Shown here: positions 24,194 through 32,737 of the stretch, one piece after another
How the letters are laid out: the number at the start of each line of letters is the position of its first letter
Position numbering within the stretch: position 1 is the stretch's first letter
Assembly (NCBI GenBank): GCA_002337215.1
Contig: DDFO01000023.1
Coordinates: 12,668 to 49,494, forward strand
DNA from: Phycisphaerales bacterium UBA1926
GTDB lineage: Bacteria > Planctomycetota > Phycisphaerae > Phycisphaerales > UBA1924
Length of the DNA: 36,827 bases
Direction: 5' to 3'
Made by a program: the position numbers and the translations under genes
Notes under the pieces: generated by a model
Databases searched by the model: none
What the model saw: only the letters and a program-made list of their open reading frames with translations
Told to the model about the DNA's origin: nothing

Positions 24194-27117
24194 CAGACGC
24201 CCTCCTCGAAACGTGCGATCCAGAGCCTGAGCATAAATTGTTCGGTTTGTTCGATCTGTTGAAGCACGCTGCGCGACCGTCCCCGGGATCGCGTCAGGTC
24301 GGCGAGCATCGTCCCGACGTCACCCGCCCGAGCGGAGCCTTCACCCGCGATCACGAGCGCCATCGACTCGGCGAGCGCGAGCTGGTGCGCGTGGAAGACC
24401 TGCACGATCCCGTCGGCCGACGAAAGACGCGCGGCCCGACGCGACACGATCGATTCGACCGACAGCCCGGAGATCGGGGCGGGCGGGCGTCGCTCGGCCG
24501 CGGCGATCCAGCGGGCGGTGAGTTCCCGGGCCGATGCGTCCGAACCGACCCGTGCTTCGGCGGCCGACGATGGGTTCACGCCCATGGGGTTGAGCCGATC
24601 CGTGTAGGCCTCGTCGAGCAATCCGCTCAGCGCGTCGAGCCTGGCGTACTCGCCTCGCCCGGCGATCAGTTGCAACAGCCGCTCGACGAGCGCCCGCCTC
24701 GCGTCAACATCCCAGGTCGGATCACCAATGCCGGGGAGCGACACCCCCGCGATGCGCTCGACGAGCGCCCCGTTCCGCGTCGACTTGGGCATCAGCGGCA
24801 GCGCCTCGAGAACCGCGTTCACGATCGTGGGTGTGGACGCTTCCGATTCCACGATCACCGACGCCGCCTCGCGTACGCGGATCGGCGATCCGCGCAATGC
24901 CTCGGCGACGATCACCTCGGCCTCCATCGGCCCGAGCGATGCCCGCGACCCCGCCATCGAGAGCAGATCGAGCCGCTCGTCGATGTGCGAGCCCGCTGAA
25001 AGATACTCCTGCGCCCATGTGCCGCCCCCGGTGCGGAGCAACCCGGACAGGTCCGGCACACCGTCCGAGTTGAGGACCGCATTGATCGGGTCATCCAGAG
25101 CCTTGAGCAGGTCCGCCGCGGGGTCGAACTCGGCCCGCCAGATCATCGCCGCTGCGGTGTTAAGGCGTGCGAGCCGGACGGCGTCGGAGAGCTCAACCAG
25201 GCCGAAGCCTTCCCCGCCGCGTGCGGGTTCCGCGTCGATCTCATCATGTGCGCTCGCGAGGAACATCGCGAGCGTCTCGCCCGTGTCCGCGTCCTGGGCG
25301 ATCCCCCAAAGTTCTCGGAACCTTTCGCGCAGAGCGCGCCGGTCGAACTCACCCGCGTTGCGGGGCAGCACCATCGCGTGGTTCACCCCCCCGGCGGCGC
25401 TCTCGTTGGCGAGCGCGAGGGTGATCACGTGGAGCTCGTCGACGCCCAGAGAGCGGTCGCCGAACACGCGCACGAGCCAGGACCTCGCGGCCGACCCTTC
25501 CGACCAGTCCATCGCACCGATGACAGCGGCGAGCGTTTCGGTATCCCCTGCCGAGTCGCGCGAGCCCTGCCGGAGACGGCCGTCCGCCGCCGCGATGAGC
25601 ATCGAAGCGACGAGGTCCTCATCACCCAGCGAGGCCGCGACGACCGACTCGACCCACGCGTCCCAGACTTCACGGGGTGCGCTGTCGATCCCGGCGGGGG
25701 AGAGCGGGTCGGCGAGACGCCGCAGCATCGCGATCGCCCCGGCCCGGAAACTCTGAGCGTTTGGTGCGCCGCCCGCGAAGACCGGCGCGATGGTGCCGTC
25801 GATCCGCCGCGCGAGCGAACCGGGCAGGTTGGCCTCGCGTCGGAGCCTGACGAGCGTGCCGGTTGACCACGCCGCCCGCCACACATCGTCAGCACCCGTA
25901 GTCCGCCCCGGCGAATCCGGGTCGCCAATCCGCATGACACCCGCGGCGAGCACAGTGAAGGCGCGATCGAGCATCGCGCCCCGCCCCGAGACGCGGTAGA
26001 CGAACCCGATGATGAGATCCTGGGCGGCGAGCCGATCCGAGACCGAAAACTGCCCCCACCGCTCAGCGAGCGAGCCAACAGCGCGCTCGAAACCGCCGAA
26101 CGCGGCCTCGGGATCGACCGCGAGCCCTTCGGAGGCGACCTCCAACTCGTGCAGGATCGCGGGCGCGTTGTCGAGCTCACGGGCCCCCGACACTCGAGTC
26201 GCTTCCGCGTCGGAATCGGGCGCGGGATCAACGGGCGGGCGGACCACGCGGACCGGCGGTGTGTTGAGTTCCGGCGGCGCGTTCTCACCGCCGACGATGA
26301 GCAGCGTGACCCCGGCGGCGAGCACCATAAGCACGACGATCGACGCCACGACAAGAACCGAAGTCAGCATCGACGAGCCGGATGGGGTCCCGCTGAGCAG
26401 CTCGACGTGCTGACTCGTTCGCGGATGGTCGTCATCCGATGATCGCTGCACCGGAGGGATCCCGTTGCCCTGCGGGACGTCCTGCTGCGGACCCCGCCTC
26501 GCTGGCGGAGGTGTCGCAGCCGCGACACGGGGCGGTGCCGCACTGCGGGTCTCCGCGATCACCGTCGTCTGGTGCATCGCTCCACGACCGATCGCGCCGG
26601 CGAGCGGCCCCACCGAGGACGCGGCGGTGCTCGCATCGACGCCCCGAGCGTGCGCGAGCTTGATGAATCGGTCCCTCGCGGCCGGTCCCCAGCCGCCCTC
26701 GGCGCCGATGCTCCGGAGCAGGTCTGCCTCGAGTTGGTACGCCGAGACCGGGCGAACAGCCGAGGGCTGGCTTGGTCTTGCTGATCTCTGCGGGGGTAGT
26801 CTCGTCGTCGCGGCAGCACGAGACGGTTGCGGCGTGCTGCAGAGCCGTTCGACCAACGCCGCCCGGACACCGGGATCGAGCAGATTCGCCGCCGCGGCGT
26901 GGACCGCGAGACGGGCCTCGTCCGCGGACGGTGTGCGGCCCTCGGGGTGGCGGTCGATCTGCGCCATACGGTCGTGGACCGCCTTCACAACGGTCTCGTC
27001 GTCCACGTCGCCCGGGGGCAGGCCGAGGACGCCGAACGGGCCGTTGCGCAACACGCCCGGCCCCAAGAACCGCACCGTCGGGTCGTTGGATCGGTTGGAA
27101 GGGCCCAGCCCGCTCAT
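24193..27117 (-). CDS. Large membrane protein with N-terminal J-like domain
   Basis: Predicted 974-residue protein. Residues 27-93 follow the J-domain pattern (PFGVLGLPPGDVDDETVVKA, then RHPEGRTPSADEARLAV, then ANLLDPGVRAALVERL), but the catalytic HPD tripeptide is HPE (57-59). Residues 94-250 are Pro/Ala/Arg-rich linker with a small helical module (about 128-180). One membrane helix lies at 251-276. About 700 residues beyond it are predicted outside the cytoplasm, mostly helical, perhaps repeat-forming, with no family I recognise. Start at 27117 is supported by GGGAGG and by an ATGA overlap with the previous stop; the frame is open to 27327, but that part is Arg-rich and lies inside the previous gene. 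It spans the membrane and could link a cytoplasmic chaperone to the ExbBD machine. Confidence 0.72.
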   Translation of the reverse strand: MSGLGPSNRSNDPTVRFLGPGVLRNGPFGVLGLPPGDVDDETVVKAVHDRMAQIDRHPEGRTPSADEARLAVHAAAANLLDPGVRAALVERLCSTPQPSRAAATTRLPPQRSARPSQPSAVRPVSAYQLEADLLRSIGAEGGWGPAARDRFIKLAHARGVDASTAASSVGPLAGAIGRGAMHQTTVIAETRSAAPPRVAAATPPPARRGPQQDVPQGNGIPPVQRSSDDDHPRTSQHVELLSGTPSGSSMLTSVLVVASIVVLMVLAAGVTLLIVGGENAPPELNTPPVRVVRPPVDPAPDSDAEATRVSGARELDNAPAILHELEVASEGLAVDPEAAFGGFERAVGSLAERWGQFSVSDRLAAQDLIIGFVYRVSGRGAMLDRAFTVLAAGVMRIGDPDSPGRTTGADDVWRAAWSTGTLVRLRREANLPGSLARRIDGTIAPVFAGGAPNAQSFRAGAIAMLRRLADPLSPAGIDSAPREVWDAWVESVVAASLGDEDLVASMLIAAADGRLRQGSRDSAGDTETLAAVIGAMDWSEGSAARSWLVRVFGDRSLGVDELHVITLALANESAAGGVNHAMVLPRNAGEFDRRALRERFRELWGIAQDADTGETLAMFLASAHDEIDAEPARGGEGFGLVELSDAVRLARLNTAAAMIWRAEFDPAADLLKALDDPINAVLNSDGVPDLSGLLRTGGGTWAQEYLSAGSHIDERLDLLSMAGSRASLGPMEAEVIVAEALRGSPIRVREAASVIVESEASTPTIVNAVLEALPLMPKSTRNGALVERIAGVSLPGIGDPTWDVDARRALVERLLQLIAGRGEYARLDALSGLLDEAYTDRLNPMGVNPSSAAEARVGSDASARELTARWIAAAERRPPAPISGLSVESIVSRRAARLSSADGIVQVFHAHQLALAESMALVIAGEGSARAGDVGTMLADLTRSRGRSRSVLQQIEQTEQFMLRLWIARFEEGV

Positions 27118-29837
27118 GGTCGGCCTCCCGAGCCTGTCCCGGACGCAGGACCACCTGCCGTACCAACGCCTGCCTTTAAGCGGTCGGCGAGCGCGCGCAA
27201 GCGGTCGCCCCAGGGGGCGGGGCCGAAGCCGGGGTAGAGCACGGCGTGCTGCGCGATCGCCGCCCGCGCCGCGTCGGGGTCCGCGTCGGCGAGCAGGCGG
27301 ATCGACTCGTGCCGCGCCTCGTACCACGCGGGATCCGTCGGGGGCAGCGCCGCGACGAGGCGGTCCCAGGTCTCCCGTGCGACGACGACTTCACCCGCGA
27401 CCTCAGCGTTGATCGCGAGCCGACGGAGCATCGCGGAGGTCGGCGTGTGCGATCGCATCACGAGTCGATCAAGGTCGAGCGCCACCATCAGCATCACGCG
27501 GTCGCCTTCCGATTCCCAGATCGACGTCGCGGCGCGCGCGACGGTGTCGGCCACCGACAGCTTTGTGCGCGCGACCTCGCCCTGGCCCAGCAGGCTCGCG
27601 CCGATCTCGACGACGCGGCGGGCGTCAGCTGTGGCTTGTGATTCAGCCCAGGCCGACCGTGCGCGGTCAAACAGGAACCGCTCCGCGGCCTCGAGATACG
27701 CCCCGCCCAACGCGGTGAGTTCCCGGTAGGCAGCGTCCTGAGCGTCGGCGTCGCCCTCGGCGATCGCGAGCTGGAGTTCCCTGTAAACCAGTTCGTCGGC
27801 GATGTCGGCCTCGGCGACCGCGCCGGGCGTGCGCACGCCGATTTCGTTGATGGCACCGAGCGCTCGGCGGGCCGCGGGCGGGTCGGCCGCGAGTGGGGTC
27901 AGCGCCGCGTCGAGCACCTGACGGGTCCGGATCAGCAACACACCAAGGCGGGTCGTATCGCCCGACCGGAGGTCGCGGAGACCCGCATCGATGCGCTCGA
28001 GGGCGACGAGCAGAAACCTCGATGCGATTGTCGAGCGGTCCGGCTCTCTGCTGCGGGCGTACGCGCGGTAGAGCGTGTCGGCGGCGTGCGCACGAGCCGT
28101 CCCGTAGATCGGGCTCGAGCGCTCGAGTTCGAGGAGCATCGCGACCGCGGCGTCGGTGTCGAGCAGGTTGTCATCGGCGAACCGGAGCAGCAGCCGGGCG
28201 GCGCGGTCCGTGCCCGGGTAGGTGCGCACGTAGAGCGCCGCGGCGGCGCGGAGACGGTCCTCCAGATCGGTTCGGCCCGATTCGAGGGCTCGCTCGAGTG
28301 AGGCAACAAGCATCCAGAGCGACTCGGCGTGCCGGTCGCCCTTGGTCGCGACACGGACGGTCTCCTCGAACCGTTCCGCGGCGTCGGCGGGCGTGTCCTT
28401 GTAATAGAGCGACATGCCCAGCATGATGCCGGTGTTGGCACGTTCCTCGATGAACGCGGAGGCGTCCGGGTTCTCAAACGCGTAAGCGAGCAGGTCGGCG
28501 GCCTCGAGGTAAGCCTCGACAAGGGACGGATCGCGGGTGGGCTTGCTGTCGTCGGCGCCCGAGGCGGCGTGCAGATCGCGGGCGGCCCGGTAGGCCCTCA
28601 GGCCGCGGACGTACTGGGCGATGAAACCCTCGTCGCCTATTGGGAGGGTCCCGAAGCGTTCGACGAGGTCGAGGACCTGGGTGGTCTCGCTCCGGGCGAT
28701 GAGATCGGAGAGGGCGCACTGAACAATGGGCTCGGCCACGGCACGGCGGGCGGCATCGCTGTCGGGCGCTCGCACGGCGTTGAGCACTTCGACGGCGAGC
28801 AGGCGGGCCTCCGCGACCCGCAGCGGGCTCGGGGAGGGCTGGCGGAGCCCGGCGTCGCGCCGGCGTTCGACGGTGCGGGCGAGCGCGTCCCACCGGCGCG
28901 CACCCGTCAGGATCGTGAGCCGGCGGTTAAAGAGTTGCGCGATGACGTCGGGGTTCGCGTCTTCGGCCTGTTCGAGCGCTTCGAGCCAATCGACGGCGAG
29001 GCGGTGGTTGCCGTTGAGCCCTTGGCAAAGGGCGACGCCCACCGCGGCGCGGGCGACGTGTTCGTAACGCAGCAGCGATTTGGGCATCCTGTCGATCGTG
29101 GGCTCTCGGCCTTCCCCCCCCAGCAGGACGCCGAACGACTCAAGTGCGTCGCGGAGGGGCACGCGATCATCGGTCAGCATCGCGTGGTAGTAGCTCGACC
29201 ACCCGGTATAGTAGCTCGCGAGGGATCGCTGACGGCGGGCCTCGGCGAGTTCGGCCCGGAACCCCGCGGGGTCGGCGATCGTGCCCTGCCGTTCTCGGCG
29301 TTCCATGCTGAGCACCCGGCGATCGGCCGTATGTGCGAGAACGGACAGTTCCCCGGCGATCGAGGCCATCGACTCGGCGGCGCGCGTCACCTCGTCGCCC
29401 TCAACGATCAGAAGCCGGGCCCGCTCCGCAGTCTCCTCAGCACGCAGATAGCGGGCCTTGATCAGCGCGATGCGGAGATCGAACGTGTCGGCCGCGGGGA
29501 CATCCTCGAGCAGTTCTCCCGCTTTAGAGATCGTGTCGGCCTGGAGCAGCGGATCGTTGCTCCCGGCGAGGATCCGGGCGTAGGCGGCCCCGAGGCGTTC
29601 TGCGATCTCGATGCGCCGGGTGCCCGTCGCGCTCGCAAGCATCGACTCGAGGTGCTGGGCGAGCAACGTGTCGAGCCCGCGTTGCTCGAGGTACTGCTCG
29701 AGGCGGCCTTCGCGGGAATCATCGGGCGCGGACTGGCTGGCCTTGGCTGTGCACAGCGTGCATGAGATCGCGCCCGCGAGAATCGCGGCGAGCGCCCGGC
29801 GGGGGCGGGTCCTGGTTTCACTCCGACGAGGGGACAT
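27114..29837 (-). CDS. Large exported helical-repeat (TPR-like) protein
   Basis: Predicted 907-residue exported protein. An Arg-rich start and hydrophobic segment (RRALAAILAGAISCTLCTAK) form the signal peptide; a Cys in ISCTLC makes a lipoprotein possible but no perfect lipobox is present. The rest is almost wholly alpha-helical, Ala/Leu/Arg/Asp-rich, with TPR/Sel1-like spacing (for example ASYYTGWSSYYHAMLTD, MLGMSLYYKDTPADAAERFE), suggesting a long solenoid for protein contacts. Start at 29837 (MSPRR) follows AGAGA; an ATG at 29861 has no ribosome-binding site. It overlaps the second exbD gene by 20 bases and the J-like gene by four. Likely a periplasmic scaffold for the ExbBD-linked machine; function not known. 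Confidence 0.75.
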   Translation of the reverse strand: MSPRRSETRTRPRRALAAILAGAISCTLCTAKASQSAPDDSREGRLEQYLEQRGLDTLLAQHLESMLASATGTRRIEIAERLGAAYARILAGSNDPLLQADTISKAGELLEDVPAADTFDLRIALIKARYLRAEETAERARLLIVEGDEVTRAAESMASIAGELSVLAHTADRRVLSMERRERQGTIADPAGFRAELAEARRQRSLASYYTGWSSYYHAMLTDDRVPLRDALESFGVLLGGEGREPTIDRMPKSLLRYEHVARAAVGVALCQGLNGNHRLAVDWLEALEQAEDANPDVIAQLFNRRLTILTGARRWDALARTVERRRDAGLRQPSPSPLRVAEARLLAVEVLNAVRAPDSDAARRAVAEPIVQCALSDLIARSETTQVLDLVERFGTLPIGDEGFIAQYVRGLRAYRAARDLHAASGADDSKPTRDPSLVEAYLEAADLLAYAFENPDASAFIEERANTGIMLGMSLYYKDTPADAAERFEETVRVATKGDRHAESLWMLVASLERALESGRTDLEDRLRAAAALYVRTYPGTDRAARLLLRFADDNLLDTDAAVAMLLELERSSPIYGTARAHAADTLYRAYARSREPDRSTIASRFLLVALERIDAGLRDLRSGDTTRLGVLLIRTRQVLDAALTPLAADPPAARRALGAINEIGVRTPGAVAEADIADELVYRELQLAIAEGDADAQDAAYRELTALGGAYLEAAERFLFDRARSAWAESQATADARRVVEIGASLLGQGEVARTKLSVADTVARAATSIWESEGDRVMLMVALDLDRLVMRSHTPTSAMLRRLAINAEVAGEVVVARETWDRLVAALPPTDPAWYEARHESIRLLADADPDAARAAIAQHAVLYPGFGPAPWGDRLRALADRLKAGVGTAGGPASGTGSGGRP

Positions 29838-30243
29838 AAGTTCTCTTGGTGTATCCGGCATCGAACGCGGCTTGCATCGCGGCGGCGACGTCGGCGATCG
29901 GGACCGCGTCGCTCACGCGGAAGATCACGCCCTGTTCTTTGGGGAGGGCCCGCAGGATGTTGGTCAGGCTGTTGGTGGACTGGAGGCGGTGCGAGCCGAG
30001 CTCGTAAACGGTGATCCCGTCGAAATCGCGGACCCGGACGATCTGTGGCTGGAGCGTTGTCGGGGCGCCCGCACCGTCGGCCCCGAGCGTTGCGGAGAGC
30101 TGCTCTTCGTCGGCGCTGAAGCTCGCGGTGACCATGAAGAAGATGAGCAGGAGAAAGACGACGTCGATCATGCTCGTCATGGGGAGGACGCCTAGCAAGC
30201 CCGATTTCACACGCTTCTTCGCGTTTCGTTCGCCAAATCGCAT
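29818..30243 (-). CDS. ExbD/TolR-family protein (second copy)
   Basis: Predicted 141-residue inner-membrane protein. A basic cytoplasmic start (MRFGERNAKKRVKSG) precedes one membrane helix, MTSMIDVVFLLLIFFMVTAS, with Asp27, the conserved proton-carrying residue of ExbD/TolR/MotB-type stators. Residues 45-141 form the periplasmic domain (ITVYELGSHRLQSTN, VIFRVSDAVPIADVAAAMQ, DAGYTKRTYV). With ExbB it should form a proton-motive-force-driven motor. Start at 30243 has GGAAGGGGG upstream and shares a base with the previous stop (TGATG); the frame is open to 30279. It differs clearly from the first ExbD, so the two may form a mixed dimer in the ExbB ring. Confidence 0.92.
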   Translation of the reverse strand: MRFGERNAKKRVKSGLLGVLPMTSMIDVVFLLLIFFMVTASFSADEEQLSATLGADGAGAPTTLQPQIVRVRDFDGITVYELGSHRLQSTNSLTNILRALPKEQGVIFRVSDAVPIADVAAAMQAAFDAGYTKRTYVPSSE

Positions 30244-30665
30244 CAGCCGCCCCCTTCCGACCGGGTGGCGATCGCCCATCGGCGGACGCCGAGGCGTGCG
30301 AACTCATCGGCGAGACGGTTGATCGCGCCGGAGGCCGCTCGCTTGTCGGGGCGGATGAGCACGGTCATCGCGGCGGGATCGGCGAACCGGTCGGCCTCGC
30401 GTTGAACGATCGCGAGGACGCGGTCGAACGGGAGCGGGCGTGCGTCGATGACATACGCACCCTCGAGCGTGATATCGATCACGAGCGTCGGGGCGTCCTC
30501 GGACTGGTCCTCGCCTTGCTCCTGGGGCAGATCGACAGTGGTCCGGCTGACCTGGCCGAACTGGCTCGTGAACATGAAGAAGATGATGAGCTGGAGAACA
30601 ACGTCGATCATGGGTGTGAGATCGAAGACGCCGATGCCTCGGGCTCGCTTTCGGGGGCGGAGCAT
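30243..30665 (-). CDS. ExbD/TolR-family protein (first copy)
   Basis: Predicted 140-residue protein with the ExbD layout: basic start (MLRPRKRARGIGVFDLT), a membrane helix PMIDVVLQLIIFFMFTSQF carrying Asp21, and a periplasmic domain (TVDLPQEQGEDQSEDAPTLV, YVIDARPLPFDRVLAI, TVLIRPDKRAASGAINRLAD, GVRRWAIATR). It begins three bases after the exbB stop and ends sharing a base with the next exbD start, so exbB and both exbD genes are stoichiometrically linked. The Asp marks it as an active proton channel partner rather than a degenerate copy. Confidence 0.94.
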   Translation of the reverse strand: MLRPRKRARGIGVFDLTPMIDVVLQLIIFFMFTSQFGQVSRTTVDLPQEQGEDQSEDAPTLVIDITLEGAYVIDARPLPFDRVLAIVQREADRFADPAAMTVLIRPDKRAASGAINRLADEFARLGVRRWAIATRSEGGG

Positions 30666-30668
30666 GGG

Positions 30669-31454
30669 TCAGGCGCTCCCTCGCGGGGTCGCGGCGGGTT
30701 GCCGGGGCGGGGTGTTGGTTGGATTGGTTTTCGCGGGCTGGGACTGGTGGTGCTCGATGTGGGTCGTGAGGCGTTCGATGACCTCGCCGATCTCGGTGAT
30801 GAGCGTGTCGATGCGGTTGCGGAGGAAGGTGTAGATCGCGGTGCACGGGATCGCGACGATGAGACCCATGACGGTGGTGATGAGGGCCTCGGAGATGTTG
30901 CCGGCGAGGTTGTCGGGGCGGACGGGGCCCTCGACGCTGCTGATCGTATCGAACGCGCCGACCATGCCCACGACGGTACCCAGCAGGCCCAGCATCGGGG
31001 CGATCGAGGCGACGAGACCCACGATGTCGGTCATGCGGTGGAGCCTGGCGGTCTCTTGTTCGCCGAGTTCTTCAACGGCGTTCTTGAGTTCGAGGTAGCC
31101 GAACGGCGATCGGGCGCAGCGGATCAACGCACCGCCCAGGACACGGGTGAGCAGGCTCCGGTTTCCGTCGGCCTCGCAGTACTCGATCGCGCCACGGATG
31201 TCGTGGGCTGCGAGGAGGCGGTCGAGGTTGTCGATGTGGTCGTCGGGCGCGAGCCGGGTCATGCGGATCGTGAAGAGCTGGGCGATGATCACCGCGGTCA
31301 CGAAGAACGAGAGGACGATGATGAGCAGTCCCACCTCGCGCGACTCGGCGATGTAGGTGAGCAGCGTCTTCTCGGTGCCGGCGGGCAAAGCGGTCGCGAG
31401 CGTGGGCAGGAGGCCGCCCGGGCGCGATACGCACAGGCTGATCAGTTGGTCCAT
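30669..31454 (-). CDS. MotA/TolQ/ExbB-family proton channel protein
   Basis: Predicted 261-residue inner-membrane protein with three helices at about 41-63, 143-168 and 187-211. The family core is ASIAPMLGLLGTVVGMVGAF with Thr160, and ALITTVMGLIVAIPCTAIY with Thr193/Thr194 in the last helix, the threonines that line the proton path with the ExbD Asp. The cytoplasmic loop (64-142) is DNLDRLLAAHDIRGAIEYCE and so on; the C-terminal tail is Pro/Thr-rich. A GGAG lies upstream of the ATG, and the first 13 bases overlap the end of the preceding gene. ExbB-like proteins form a pentamer around ExbD and power a partner protein; the VWA protein two genes upstream is my candidate. Confidence 0.94.
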   Translation of the reverse strand: MDQLISLCVSRPGGLLPTLATALPAGTEKTLLTYIAESREVGLLIIVLSFFVTAVIIAQLFTIRMTRLAPDDHIDNLDRLLAAHDIRGAIEYCEADGNRSLLTRVLGGALIRCARSPFGYLELKNAVEELGEQETARLHRMTDIVGLVASIAPMLGLLGTVVGMVGAFDTISSVEGPVRPDNLAGNISEALITTVMGLIVAIPCTAIYTFLRNRIDTLITEIGEVIERLTTHIEHHQSQPAKTNPTNTPPRQPAATPRGSA

Positions 31455-32737
31455 CGTTGGGCTCCGGGCGGTGAATCGACGGTGGACGCGAGCGTGCGCG
31501 GCGTCGTGGGAACAGAATGTGCGAGCCCGGGCAGTTGCCGGACGGGATGATCGGGATACTCGCGGGCAAGGTCGGCGCGAATGGTGTCGGCCGCATCGTC
31601 GTCACCAAGCCGTTCGGCGGCGAGGGCGGCGTCGGCGAGGGCGATGCCGGTGAGATAGGGGGTGACGTCGGCGTCGGTCGCATGGATCGAGAGCAGCGTC
31701 AGGATGCCGGCACGCTGATCGGCGGGGTCGGGTTCTCGGAGAAGGCTCCGGCCGATCGCGAGGCTCGCCCAGACCGAACGCCAACGGCCTTCGCGGGTGT
31801 CGAGTTCTTTGAGCAGCGATTCACGGGCAGCGGCCCGGACCTCCGCCCCCCCGATCTGAGCCAGCACCACCTGAGCGACGAGCCGACCGCCCTCCCTCGA
31901 GGAGGCGGCTTCCGCGGCCTGGGAGGTCGCCGTCGGGTCGATCGGGTCACCCAGCGCGTAGCGTGCGGCGGCGCCGTACAGCGTGCGGATCGCGTCGGCG
32001 GGCTCGCCCGGACGCGTTGGCTGATCGCCGGTGGTCGATCCGGGCAGTTCGAAATCGAGCGCGTCGGCGAATGCCCGGGCGGGGAGGCTGTCGAACCAAA
32101 TCGGCGGGAGAGTCGGGACGAGGCGGGTCCGGCGGTCGATCGCGGTGAGCTGGAGATTCCAGTCCGGGTTCGCGGCAGGAGCGGCCGCGAGGTTGGCGGC
32201 GAGTTCGAGCCACGCATCGACCGCTGCGGCGCGGGCGTCTCGGCGGAGCCGGCAGCGGAGCAGACCGTCCGCGACAACGGCCTGGGTCGGGCCCACGGTC
32301 CCGCGCGTGCGCTCGAACGCGGACTCGAACAGGGGCTCGGCGCCGAAGGAATCACCGCGTTCGAGTCGGCTCATCGCGCGCCAGATCTCCCGGCCCATCG
32401 CGAGGAACGACGCGGTGTCGTCGGTGATCGGACCTTCGATGGTCCGGATGGCGTGCCAGGGGACGGTGTGCTTCGTGCCGGCGTTTGTGCCGGCTTTGTT
32501 GAGTTCCAACGCCGCGATCGAGGGCTCGATGGTGTCGGCCCCGATGCGTTCGCCCTGCCAGGTTTGAATGATGAACCGGGGCTCTTGTGCGATGTCCTCT
32601 GCAACTTGGCTTGCGTCCTGAGCGTTCGCCGTCCGGGGCGTGACACCGAAGACGACGCAAAGGGACGTCACAGCGAAGAAAACGCATAATCTCCGGGTCG
32701 TTCGGGGCATGGTGTCTGTGGGGTTCATGGGACTCAT
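31442..32737 (-). CDS. Exported protein of unknown function in the ExbBD-VWA operon
   Basis: Predicted 431-residue exported protein. A signal peptide follows an extended start (TTRRLCVFFAVTSLCVVFGV, cleavage near ANAQ). Residues 50-100 are beta-rich (FIIQTWQGERIGADTIEPSI, TVPWHAIRTIEGPI), perhaps a small barrel, and the remainder is helical with TPR-like features (FGAEPLFESAFERTRG, AAVDAWLELAANLAAAP). No catalytic motif stands out. The ATG at 32737 overlaps the stop of the VWA gene (ATGA); ATGs at 32728 and 32710 are alternatives, the last giving a more usual signal peptide. The end overlaps exbB by 13 bases. It is probably a periplasmic partner of the VWA protein or ExbD, but that is inferred from context. 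Confidence 0.72.
   Translation of the reverse strand: MSPMNPTDTMPRTTRRLCVFFAVTSLCVVFGVTPRTANAQDASQVAEDIAQEPRFIIQTWQGERIGADTIEPSIAALELNKAGTNAGTKHTVPWHAIRTIEGPITDDTASFLAMGREIWRAMSRLERGDSFGAEPLFESAFERTRGTVGPTQAVVADGLLRCRLRRDARAAAVDAWLELAANLAAAPAANPDWNLQLTAIDRRTRLVPTLPPIWFDSLPARAFADALDFELPGSTTGDQPTRPGEPADAIRTLYGAAARYALGDPIDPTATSQAAEAASSREGGRLVAQVVLAQIGGAEVRAAARESLLKELDTREGRWRSVWASLAIGRSLLREPDPADQRAGILTLLSIHATDADVTPYLTGIALADAALAAERLGDDDAADTIRADLAREYPDHPVRQLPGLAHSVPTTPRTLASTVDSPPGAQRWTN

Noticed and set aside
22916..24262. 448-residue plus-strand open frame
   Set aside because: Opposite metG-like and zinc-ribbon genes; product is Arg/Pro/His-rich without recognisable structure.
28329..29765. 478-residue plus-strand open frame opposite the solenoid gene
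   Set aside because: Codon-mirrored frame of a Ala/Asp/Arg-rich helical protein; the minus gene has start, overlap and signal-peptide support.
30402..32689. Long plus-strand frames (382 and 390 residues) opposite exbB and the exported unknown
   Set aside because: Antisense of ExbB/ExbD, which show every family residue; no independent support.
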